A stretch of DNA of 64,000 bases from Algoriphagus faecimaris (GTDB lineage Bacteria; Bacteroidota; Bacteroidia; Cytophagales; Cyclobacteriaceae): assembly GCF_900101705.1 (NCBI RefSeq), contig NZ_FNAC01000008.1:22501-86500 (forward strand), given 5' to 3'. A program made the position numbers and the translations under genes. Positions 25,088 to 33,474 of the stretch are shown here, piece after piece. The stretch's first letter is position 1, and every line of letters starts with the position of its first letter. The notes beneath the pieces are model-generated. The model had not been told where the DNA came from. It worked only from the letters and a program-made list of their open reading frames with translations, and searched no databases.

Positions 25088-25578
25088 AACCCTTTTTCTG
25101 CAATCAATCTCACCCAAGACCCAGACTATCTAGATGAAACCATCTAAGAATCTCCCGCCTTTCAGGAAACTGTCAGTATGATGAAGGATGAATAAACCAA
25201 ACTATTGCGGCAGCTTCAGGAATCAGTAACTTTCTTTATTTGCGGTCCATTGGACACATGCTTTGGGCCACAACCACACTTGGCATTTTGGATTATTTTA
25301 CTGCTCTACTTAACAATCAAAACAATGTCGCCGCCGAAGCTGTGACTACCCTACTGGAAATGCAGGTGAGAAATGAACTCTACAAGTTGCTCATATATGA
25401 AGTCACGCCCATTTCGACATCCAAACAATATTACACCGCTTTAAAACTACAAGGAGTAGAATCTGCCATGGTTCGTATCCCGAATGCTTCGCATGGATTG
25501 GTGAATCGTCCTAGTATGCTGATGAGTAAAAGTGCAGCGATTTTGAGTTGGTTTAATCATTATAGAGATCGGCAATAA
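25088..25578 (+). pseudogene. Decayed locus ending in a copy of the S9 peptidase C-terminus
   Basis: From about 25088 one frame reads as protein-like (SAINLTQDPDYLDETI, then ESPAFQETVSMMKDE) but is broken by stops at the codons after DETI and MMKDE. An open frame from 25240 to 25578 then ends with about 46 codons nearly identical to the end of the S9 peptidase at 18154 (QYYTALKLQGVESAMVRI onward). The DNA match runs from 25426 to 25563 against 20035-20172 with only a few substitutions. The region lacks the nucleophile Ser and most of the hydrolase domain, so it cannot be an active peptidase. It looks like a remnant of another gene joined to a recent partial duplication. Confidence 0.8.
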
Positions 25579-26276
25579 GCAGATCTTTTTTTGCAGGCAA
25601 AAGTTACATTAAGTAAATCCAAACATTCCAAATCTATTCAATCCATTTTTTGGGGAAAAAATAAGGGCCATTGGGGAAGTTATACTGGAGCTTCATCCTA
25701 AACCAACAGAATAAGAAGACTTCATAAGTTATATTTTGAATTAATAGCTGAGACAAAAAATCAACCTCAAAAAAAATGCACTCTTAGAAAAATAAGCTCC
25801 AAACAAGCATTAAACTAAAACAGAAAGCTATACTTATGGATGCCATAATAAAAATTGAACTTTTCTAAGGGGGCCATGCCAGAAAAATATTACTTAAATT
25901 TATGAAAATCAATCGTATAAAAGTTTGATTCAAAATAGATTTTTGTATTTTGGTAGTGCATTTTTTTCTGCTTATAAGAAAAAGAGGTGATTCTCATTCC
26001 TTTGAAAGGATCAAATCTCATCCATGTTTTTTGAGGCCTGATCCCTGCCAAAGGTTGGGCTTTAGTAAGCATTTCCCGTAGGGGGATTTCTTTTCAACTA
26101 TTTTATTGATTTGTAATGAATGTTCGATTATTTCTAATATCTAGGTTTTTCACTTTCTCCATATTCCCAAGAAAGGAGCAAAAGATCATAAGAGTTTTAA
26201 AAACCTTGACGATCAAGTATTCGGACTTCAATCCATATCCCTTTAAAATTCTTAAATCCTTTTAATTAACTATTTT
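25579..26276. other. Long intergenic region, no gene seen
   Basis: About 700 AT-rich bases between the pseudogene and the decarboxylase operon. Short open frames here show no protein-like composition. The promoter of the operon at 26277 is presumably in its last 150 bases, but I see no convincing -33/-7 pair. Confidence 0.5.
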
Positions 26277-28064
26277 ATGTCTGATCAAAAAACATTCGAC
26301 CCCAATGCAATGAATGTCGGAAAATACCTTGCTCAACGATTGTCTCAGCTTGGTGTTAACCACTTATTTTCTGTCCCTGGAGATTACACAAGTGACCTTT
26401 TGGAAATCATCGACACCTACGAAGATGCCGAAAACAAACCCTTTATTTACCGTATTGGAAACTGCAACGAGCTGAACGCAGGCTACGCCGCCGATGGCTA
26501 TGCCCGGGCAAAAGGTCTCGGAGCGGTAGCGGTAACTACAGGAGTGGGTTCATTTAGTTTGCTCAATGCCATTGGGGGATCCTTTGTCGAAAATATCCCC
26601 GTCGTAGCAATCATCGGCACACTTAGCAATAGTAAACTTCAAGATGAAATCAATGCCGGTGAACTCTACCATCATAATGTCAGCACTGAAGATACCAACC
26701 GGACCGTTTATTCACCCGTAACGGTGGCTTTTGAACGGATTTCCAACCCGCTCACTGCGCCAGCTCAGATTGATACCGCAATCATTGCCTGCATCAGCAA
26801 AAGTAAGCCGGTGGCTATTGAAATCATGGAGGATTGTTACTACATGCCCTGCGCAGAACCACAGGGTATGCTAAGTCCCATTCCAAATTATGAGTCACTA
26901 CCCGTGCTTCAGGGAATGGCTGACCAAACTCCATCAAATAAATATGCTGCCCAAATCGTCAAAGCCATAGAAGATGCCGCTAATGCAGTCTATGCGAAAA
27001 TAGCAAATGGCAAACCCATACTTTGGATCGGGAAAGAAATCTCCACCAAAAGGTTACAGGGCAAATTCGCAGCCTTACAGCAGGCTATTGGAGCTCCTTA
27101 TGTGACTTCATTTCTGGGCAAAGCGGTGGTTTCAGAAGACAATCCTTGGTTTCTTGGGATGTATGATTCGGTCTTTACCACAGACCATACCAATTCATAC
27201 CTAAATCAATCCACCGCTATTATCGGCCTTGGCGTATGGAATACAGACTTAAACACTTTTGCTTCCAAAAGCCACGAAACCGGAAACATATCACCTGTTT
27301 TTGCTTCCCGAGACATGGTCAAAGATGGAGAGAACCTCTATGTCCAGGTCTCTCTTGAGCAGCTGATTGATGCGGTGATGGCTTTGATACAATCCAAAGG
27401 CTGCACTTCGAACTGGACCCAACCCAGTCCTCCTTCTCCTCCTGCCCTACCTAGCCCAAGTACTACCATTACCTATGACAATTTTTTTGCTGTCCTAGAT
27501 CAGCATGTCAACCAAGATCACTTGATCGTAGCAGATATCGGTCTTTCCTCCTTTGGCGGTTCCTCCTCATTGAAAATCAATCGGCAGGATGGCTTTTTGG
27601 CACAAAACCTCTGGGCTTCAATCGGCTGGAGTGTTCCTGCCGGATTGGGGGCTTCCTTCCGCGATGACTTGCGTACGTTCGTCATTGTGGGAGACGGCGC
27701 ATTCAAACTGACCTGCCAGGCAGTCTCTACCATGGTGCAAGAAGGGAGAAATGCTGTGGTCTTTGTCCTGAACAATAAGGTCTATGGTGTAGAACAAATG
27801 TTATTGGACGCGGGGCCCTATAAAGCTGGATCCACCGAGCCTTTCGAAGCAGCCAATGTTCTCCAGGAATGGGACTATGTGAGTCTGATGAAAGGTTTTT
27901 CCAACAATGCCCCTTCCGCCAAAAGTGCGGTAGTTAATACGGTGGGAGACCTCCAAAACATCCTTCTGATGATCGAAAGCGATCCTAGCTCCACCTATAT
28001 GGTCAGCATCAACCTCAAGGAGCGGGATTATCCATCAGCTTGGTCCCTATTCGTCAACAGATAA
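26277..28064 (+). CDS. Thiamine-diphosphate-dependent 2-oxoacid decarboxylase
   Basis: A 595-residue enzyme of the pyruvate/indolepyruvate decarboxylase family that converts a 2-oxoacid to an aldehyde and CO2. The catalytic Glu is E65 (GNCNELNAGYAADGYAR). The paired active-site His typical of decarboxylases are H132-H133 (YHHNV). The thiamine-diphosphate/Mg motif runs from G472-D473-G (VGDGAFKLT) to NNKVYG near 500. No signal peptide is seen, so it is cytoplasmic. A Pro/Ser-rich linker (SPPSPPALPSPS) precedes the C-terminal domain. Thirty bases later comes an L-amino-acid-oxidase-like gene, whose product would be a 2-oxoacid, so the pair could run amino acid to 2-oxoacid to aldehyde. Pyruvate, indolepyruvate and branched-chain substrates cannot be separated by reading alone. 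Confidence 0.9.
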   Translation: MSDQKTFDPNAMNVGKYLAQRLSQLGVNHLFSVPGDYTSDLLEIIDTYEDAENKPFIYRIGNCNELNAGYAADGYARAKGLGAVAVTTGVGSFSLLNAIGGSFVENIPVVAIIGTLSNSKLQDEINAGELYHHNVSTEDTNRTVYSPVTVAFERISNPLTAPAQIDTAIIACISKSKPVAIEIMEDCYYMPCAEPQGMLSPIPNYESLPVLQGMADQTPSNKYAAQIVKAIEDAANAVYAKIANGKPILWIGKEISTKRLQGKFAALQQAIGAPYVTSFLGKAVVSEDNPWFLGMYDSVFTTDHTNSYLNQSTAIIGLGVWNTDLNTFASKSHETGNISPVFASRDMVKDGENLYVQVSLEQLIDAVMALIQSKGCTSNWTQPSPPSPPALPSPSTTITYDNFFAVLDQHVNQDHLIVADIGLSSFGGSSSLKINRQDGFLAQNLWASIGWSVPAGLGASFRDDLRTFVIVGDGAFKLTCQAVSTMVQEGRNAVVFVLNNKVYGVEQMLLDAGPYKAGSTEPFEAANVLQEWDYVSLMKGFSNNAPSAKSAVVNTVGDLQNILLMIESDPSSTYMVSINLKERDYPSAWSLFVNR

Positions 28065-28093
28065 TTTTATTCATCAATCAATCCCTTTTTAAA

Positions 28094-29752
28094 ATGAAAT
28101 CTAATTCAAATCAATCGATAAATAATTCCGACGTACTGATCGTGGGAGGAGGCATGAGTGGACTTTTTGCAGCGTGGAGACTACTGAAGTCCAAGCCCGG
28201 CATTCAGGTGACAGTTGTAGAAAAAATGGGACAAGTCGGCGGTCGGTTAGAAACGACTTTGGTAGACATTATCGGCAAAGATCAAACCTCATACCCTGTA
28301 CATGATGAAGAGGGAGGAATGCGCTTTGTGCCCAAAGGCACCGGGATGGAGCATCTCTGGAATCTAATAGACGCCCTTAATGCCGAGAACGAAAAAAAAC
28401 CTGAAGCCAAACTCAATACGGTGGATTTTGTGATGGGAGATGATAATAATCGCTACTATGTCAGAGGAAAATCATTTAACCAAACAGAAGCCAAAGCCAA
28501 TAATTTTAACATTTGGTCTACGCTCTTTAATCTAGCGCCTTCCGAAATCAATAGAGATCCGTCCAAAATATTGGAATCGGTGATGGACGATATCCAAGAC
28601 CAAAACGGCATTCAGCGCCCTTCCTCTCCTGCCGAATGGGCAAATTTTAGAAACAATTGTACCTATAAGGATTTCGAAGGAAACCCAATCCCTATCAATC
28701 AATGGGGCTTTTGGAGTATCTTACGAAACTATGGATTGACTGAAGAATGCATCGAAATGCTCAGTCATATCATGGGGTTTATGGGGCCATTTCAGGATTT
28801 TATCAATGCGGGAGAAGGACTGCAGATTCTGTTTGATTTTCCCGACCCGAAAAACGCTCAATTTCAAACCCTTGAAAAAGGGTTTCAGTCTCTCCCTGAT
28901 ACCCTAGCCAAATCAATTACTGAGGCAGGAGGCAAGATTGTTTTAAATGAAACCATCACCTCCCTCACTAAATCCAATAACGAATTCACCGCAGTAGGAA
29001 ATGAGATCTACACCGCTGCTCAGGTGATCCTTGCTATTCCAAAAAAGCCGATGAAAGCCTTGGCCAAAACTTCTCCTCTGCTTTCCTCCAATCCGGAATT
29101 CATGAAGGCCGTCAATAGTGTGCAAAACATGGAGCTAACCAAGGTAGGGCTTTACTTCAAGGAGCGATGGTGGCATCAAGACCTAAATATCAACCTGACC
29201 AACGGTCCAAATTTCACAGACCTACCCTTGGGTTCAATATACAGTTTTTCACAGTATCCGGCAGATCCTGTTAAAGACAAAAACTACTTCGGCCCGGCAG
29301 CCCTCACCCAATACACCGACTACATCCGGGGAAACTTCTGGAAAGAAATGCAAAATGTGGGTAAAATGTACCAAACACCAGAGTTCCCTGTAAATCCTCC
29401 GGGAACAGCACCATGTTCCAAAGCCTTGGTCAATGAAATCATGCGTCAGATCAAATTATTATTCGGTCTGGACGAGAAGGCCGATGTACCCATGCCGGTA
29501 CTGACTACTTATAGGGTTTGGGGACAAGACCCTTATGGTTTTGGCTACCATCAGTATAAACTCAATGTCAATGACCTGACAGAAGTCTATCCCAAGATCA
29601 CTTGCCCAGCAGACAACCTCTACGTATGCAACGAATCCTGGTCTCCTGAGCAGGGCTGGGTAGAAGGAGCCTTGATTATGAGTGATTACGTCATGTGCAA
29701 AGGTTTCGGACTTGCTCCATTTGCACCCGATTCATTTGCCACAACAGTATAA
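28094..29752 (+). CDS. FAD-dependent amine oxidase family protein, L-amino-acid-oxidase-like
   Basis: A 552-residue flavoprotein. The FAD-binding motif is GGGMSGLFAAWRL (18-30), followed by VVEKMGQVGGRLETT. The DEEGGMRFVPKG block carries the Arg that in L-amino-acid oxidases holds the substrate carboxylate. The C-terminal FAD motif is LYVCNESWSPEQGWVEGAL. L-amino-acid oxidases release 2-oxoacid, ammonia and H2O2; tryptophan 2-monooxygenases are a related alternative. The ATG at 28094 was chosen because the longer frame from 28040 overlaps the decarboxylase gene and adds no motif. It has no signal peptide. It is second in a tightly spaced set with the decarboxylase, a FIST protein and a soluble kinase. 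Confidence 0.88.
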   Translation: MKSNSNQSINNSDVLIVGGGMSGLFAAWRLLKSKPGIQVTVVEKMGQVGGRLETTLVDIIGKDQTSYPVHDEEGGMRFVPKGTGMEHLWNLIDALNAENEKKPEAKLNTVDFVMGDDNNRYYVRGKSFNQTEAKANNFNIWSTLFNLAPSEINRDPSKILESVMDDIQDQNGIQRPSSPAEWANFRNNCTYKDFEGNPIPINQWGFWSILRNYGLTEECIEMLSHIMGFMGPFQDFINAGEGLQILFDFPDPKNAQFQTLEKGFQSLPDTLAKSITEAGGKIVLNETITSLTKSNNEFTAVGNEIYTAAQVILAIPKKPMKALAKTSPLLSSNPEFMKAVNSVQNMELTKVGLYFKERWWHQDLNINLTNGPNFTDLPLGSIYSFSQYPADPVKDKNYFGPAALTQYTDYIRGNFWKEMQNVGKMYQTPEFPVNPPGTAPCSKALVNEIMRQIKLLFGLDEKADVPMPVLTTYRVWGQDPYGFGYHQYKLNVNDLTEVYPKITCPADNLYVCNESWSPEQGWVEGALIMSDYVMCKGFGLAPFAPDSFATTV

Positions 29753-29775
29753 AATAAACCCATCTATCAAATATC

Positions 29776-30915
29776 ATGAAAGCAAAAACTATCAAAGGAA
29801 ATTCTACAACAGAGATCAAAAAAGCTTTTGAAAACGCTCTAGAAGATGGATTTACACCCACCTTAGCAATTGTATTCCTCTCCATCAAGCAAGATCGGAT
29901 AGCGATCAGTCAAATGCTGGAAGCGAAAGGTATCTCCATTTTTGGCGCCACCACAGCAGGTGAATTTATAGACGGGGAGATCGGAGAGGAATCCGTCGTC
30001 ATCATGCTTTTAGATATCAAAAAGGAACATTTTAAGTGTATCCATTTTGAGACAGGAGATCAACAGACCCTAGATATCTCTAAGCAAATCGGACAAATCG
30101 GTTTAGACACCTTCAAGAATCCAGCATTTATCATTGCCTCCGGTGGAATCAGTACCGATGGTGAAATGATCATCAAGGGAATCGAATCAGCAGTAGGCCC
30201 AAAGGTGACCATTTTTGGCGGCATGGCTGGAGATGATTTCACGATGACCGGTACCTATGTTTTCACCAATGGCCATTACGAAATCACCGGGTTGGTAGCC
30301 TTGATATTAGATGAGGACAAAGTTCAAATCGCAGGATTGGCTACCAGTGGATGGCAGCCTGTGGGAACAGTAAGAACGGTGACCAAAAGTGAAGGGAATA
30401 CAGTCTATACCATCGATGACGAGCCCGCGCTAGACGTGGTCATCAAATACATGGGCATCAATAAAAATATAGATGAATGGAAAGAAGTGATCGTCAATGT
30501 AGGGTCAGAGTTCCCCATGCAGATTCAGCGGGAAGGTTCCGAACCTGTGATCCGGGCACCCTTATTTGCGAATAAAACCGATCGTTCGCTGGTCTGTGCA
30601 GGCAGCGTCCCTCAAGGCTCCAAAATCCGATTCTCCTTAGCCCCGGATTTTAACGTCATCGATAAGGTCATCGAGGAATGCGAATCGGTCAAAGAAAATG
30701 AGCTGCCTAATGCGGATGCCTTAATCATGTTTTCCTGCAAGGCGCGACACCTCTCTCTTGGTCCCATGGTCAGTGATGAAATCGATAGCGTGAAAAATGT
30801 CTGGGGAGCACCCATGGCAGGTTTCTTTAGCTATGGAGAAATGGGGAAATCCACAAAAGGCAAACATGAATTTCACAACAATACCTGCTCACTAGTCGCT
30901 ATTTCGGAAAAATAA
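29776..30915 (+). CDS. FIST domain sensor protein
   Basis: A 379-residue soluble protein with FIST_N (about 20-220; SIFGATTAGEFIDGEIGEESVVIMLLD, split here as GATTAGEF and VVIMLLD, and IFGGMAGDDF) and FIST_C (about 220-360; FSCKARHLSLGP and APMAGFFSYGEMG). FIST domains are found in signal transduction proteins and are predicted to bind small ligands such as amino acids. There is no output domain of its own, so it probably passes information to the kinase encoded 74 bases downstream. Its place after amino-acid oxidase and decarboxylase genes suggests a ligand linked to that pathway, which is an inference. Confidence 0.92.
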   Translation: MKAKTIKGNSTTEIKKAFENALEDGFTPTLAIVFLSIKQDRIAISQMLEAKGISIFGATTAGEFIDGEIGEESVVIMLLDIKKEHFKCIHFETGDQQTLDISKQIGQIGLDTFKNPAFIIASGGISTDGEMIIKGIESAVGPKVTIFGGMAGDDFTMTGTYVFTNGHYEITGLVALILDEDKVQIAGLATSGWQPVGTVRTVTKSEGNTVYTIDDEPALDVVIKYMGINKNIDEWKEVIVNVGSEFPMQIQREGSEPVIRAPLFANKTDRSLVCAGSVPQGSKIRFSLAPDFNVIDKVIEECESVKENELPNADALIMFSCKARHLSLGPMVSDEIDSVKNVWGAPMAGFFSYGEMGKSTKGKHEFHNNTCSLVAISEK

Positions 30916-30989
30916 CCTACGACAGGAAAGAAAAGGGGGCATCAGGCTTCGCGAAAAGGTGATTCACTCTTTTTCTCCAATATGATTTT

Positions 30990-32633
30990 ATGAATACAAA
31001 TATTCAAGCGATCCTGGATTTGATTTCCAATCCAGATAAGTTTACAGAAGAAGAATTAGCCCAAATCTCACGTATGGCAAAAGCCATCGAAAGAGATATA
31101 AGTATCGTAGAGTTTAAACTGGACCGTTCGGAAAAGATGCGGCGTACCACCTCTATTCTCTTAGAGGAAACAATCGAGGAATTGGATAAAAAAAGGCAAG
31201 CGGTAGAAAAGCTTGCCTTGATCTCTTCTAGACAGGCATCATTGGAGCGAATAAGGGCAGAAATCGCCTCCATGCGAAAAGCTGAGGACTTGGAAGAAAT
31301 CTCCCCTCTGATCTGGGAAGAGTTGAATAATATGCAGGTCCCTTTTATCCGATGTGGGGTATTTATCTTAGACGAGGAAAAGCAGGTGGTCCATATTTTT
31401 CTCAATACACCCACCCAAGAGTCCATCGCTGTATTGCATATCCCATTGGAAGGAACAGCACTGACCAAAGCCGTGCATCAAGCCTGGAAAAATCAGGAGG
31501 TATATACAGAAAACTGGAAGGAGGAGGATTTTAACCTTTGGGTACAAACTTTGGCGAAAAAAGGATTGATCAATTCGACAGAAACCTATCAAGCAGGCGA
31601 TGCTCCTGTCAATTTGGAACTCCATTTCATTCCCTTCAAACAAGGCATGCTTTACATTGGAAATACTGAAAAGCTATCTCCTGAAAACTTGGAGCTGTCT
31701 CGCTCTCTTGCTGATAATTTCTCGGTAGCCTATGATAGATACGAGGACTTCACCAAACTGGAAGTAGCTAAGAAAAATGTAGAAATCGCTCTCAAGAATC
31801 TGAGAACCACCCAAGATCAACTAGTACAGCAAGAAAAACTGGCGAGTTTGGGTCAGTTGACTGCCGGAATCGCTCATGAAATTAAAAACCCGCTCAACTT
31901 TGTAAACAACTTCTCAGAGTTGAGCATGGAGCTCGTCAGTGAAATCAAGGAGGAACTATCCACTGCCAAATTATCAAGAGCAGGCACTCAGGATTCCGAA
32001 CTAATTGACGACATCGTGGATATGCTGGAAAGCATCGATTCCAACCTAAAAAAAATCCACAGGCATGGCACCCGAGCAAATGAAATCGTCTCTTCCATGC
32101 TACAACACTCCAGAGGTGGCTCAGGAGAAATGCTTCCGACGGATTTGAATGAATTACTCTCCGAATTCACCAAGCTGGCTTTTCATGGTATGCGAGCAGG
32201 AAAGGAACCCATTGAACTCGACCTTCAATTGGACTTGGACCCAAACCTCCCTATGGTCAAACTTATCAAGGAGGATTTTTCTAGAGTAATCATCAACCTC
32301 TGCAATAATTCCTTTGATGCCATGCGAGGAAAGATTCGCACCAAAAGCAAAAAATCAGGAGCTTACCAGCCTCAGCTTATCATTCGTACCAAAGCCACTA
32401 AAAAACACATTCGGATCGAGATCGCAGACAATGGTCCCGGTATTCCCGATGAAATCAAAGATAAAATCCTACAGCCTTTCTTCACTACCAAAAAAGGAAC
32501 AGAGGGAACAGGCTTGGGACTTAGTATTACCCATGATATCGTCAAAGCGCATGGAGGAGAAATTTTAATAGACACCTCTCTAGGAAAGGGTACTGTTTTT
32601 ACCATTCAATTAGAAAAAGATCAGGTTAGTTAA
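30990..32633 (+). CDS. Soluble sensor histidine kinase with GAF-like module
   Basis: A 547-residue cytoplasmic kinase without signal peptide or membrane helix. Order: N-terminal coiled coil (about 1-90), a GAF-like sensor module (about 85-255; PFIRCGVFILDEEKQVV to FSVAYDRYEDF), a short coiled coil, HisKA with H296 (LTAGIAHEIKNPLNF) and HATPase (N-box NLCNNSFDAM, DNGPGIPDEI, and a G-rich loop ending TGLGLSI). Its sensor module closely resembles the last of the modules in the 2,519-residue kinase at 44794. It follows the FIST gene and is the likely output partner of that protein. No receiver domain or response regulator is present nearby. Confidence 0.92.
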   Translation: MNTNIQAILDLISNPDKFTEEELAQISRMAKAIERDISIVEFKLDRSEKMRRTTSILLEETIEELDKKRQAVEKLALISSRQASLERIRAEIASMRKAEDLEEISPLIWEELNNMQVPFIRCGVFILDEEKQVVHIFLNTPTQESIAVLHIPLEGTALTKAVHQAWKNQEVYTENWKEEDFNLWVQTLAKKGLINSTETYQAGDAPVNLELHFIPFKQGMLYIGNTEKLSPENLELSRSLADNFSVAYDRYEDFTKLEVAKKNVEIALKNLRTTQDQLVQQEKLASLGQLTAGIAHEIKNPLNFVNNFSELSMELVSEIKEELSTAKLSRAGTQDSELIDDIVDMLESIDSNLKKIHRHGTRANEIVSSMLQHSRGGSGEMLPTDLNELLSEFTKLAFHGMRAGKEPIELDLQLDLDPNLPMVKLIKEDFSRVIINLCNNSFDAMRGKIRTKSKKSGAYQPQLIIRTKATKKHIRIEIADNGPGIPDEIKDKILQPFFTTKKGTEGTGLGLSITHDIVKAHGGEILIDTSLGKGTVFTIQLEKDQVS

Positions 32634-32937
32634 AATGAAGCGTTACTTCAAGTCCAAAAAGGCATTAAATACAAATTTAATAATGTGAAAGAGAATTTTA
32701 TGTATATTTATGACAGTCAGAAAGATATATTTGATATCAGTTTTTAAAATCGATTTCAATATGTCAATCAGTAAATAATAAGCCCAGGTTTAGAATTTTT
32801 AATCACCATGACATAAGAAAAAGTAAGTCAACAGCTTCAATAGCTACGAAAATGAACAATAGCCATTTTACCAATACCTGAAACTTTCAAACCATATAAT
32901 TAAAATAAATTAAACGTAACCACTAAAAAACAAACAA
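32634..32937. other. Intergenic region, no gene seen
   Basis: About 300 AT-rich bases separating the FIST/kinase operon from the next gene. A TATATTTG at about 32727 fits the -7 consensus TAnnTTTG but lacks a TTTG partner at the right spacing and lies 200 bases from the next start. No terminator hairpin was found. Confidence 0.4.
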
Positions 32938-33372
32938 ATGATTTATCTCAAAAAAATAATGGTTTTCGTCTTTTTGGGCCCCTTGCTCTTCTTTTCGAAT
33001 CAAAACCCGAACTATCTCTTAAGTGAAGAGGAAGTAGAACCACAACGACGACAAGCTGTAGAATACCAGCTAGTAGTAAAAGTCATCGATGGTGAATGGA
33101 GGGTGGTTTTCCCTGATGACGAAACCAAAAGTGACGTCACCCTCCGAAGAGGAGATCGGATTCGATGGGTAGTCGAGGGTTCTGATGCCTCTTTCGCCTT
33201 TCCTGATATTAAGATATTTGGACTTGAGACAAGAGATGTCAAGGATGGGAATCCATTGGTGATGGCGATCTCGGCCAACAGTCCTAGAGGAACCTTCCCT
33301 TACACAGTATTTATCCATGAAGCGATGACCTACGCCCGTGGCCAATCTCCGCCTAGAATTATCATTAGATAA
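32938..33372 (+). CDS. Small exported cupredoxin-like protein without copper ligands
   Basis: A 144-residue protein with a signal peptide (MIYLKKIMVFVFLGPLLFF). The rest is beta-rich with a cupredoxin-like layout: VEYQLVVKVIDGEWRVVF, then VTLRRGDRIRWVVEGSDASFAF, and a final TFPYTVFIHEAMTYARG. True blue-copper proteins end with a Cys-His-Met cluster; no Cys occurs in this C-terminal region. It may be a copper-free homologue or bind something else. It sits alone between the FIST-linked kinase and the first propeller kinase, 102 bases upstream of the latter, and could be a periplasmic accessory or ligand-binding partner of the propeller sensors. Confidence 0.6.
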   Translation: MIYLKKIMVFVFLGPLLFFSNQNPNYLLSEEEVEPQRRQAVEYQLVVKVIDGEWRVVFPDDETKSDVTLRRGDRIRWVVEGSDASFAFPDIKIFGLETRDVKDGNPLVMAISANSPRGTFPYTVFIHEAMTYARGQSPPRIIIR

Positions 33373-33474
33373 TACCTTTCGAGAGACTGTCTGATGAATG
33401 ATTCATCAAAATCCTCAACAAATAAAACACTTATACAAAGTGGTGAATTTTGATACACTGACATTATTCAAATC

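Noticed and set aside
25890-26072. Minus-strand open frame of 60 codons
   Set aside because: Composition is not protein-like and it sits in an otherwise empty intergenic region.
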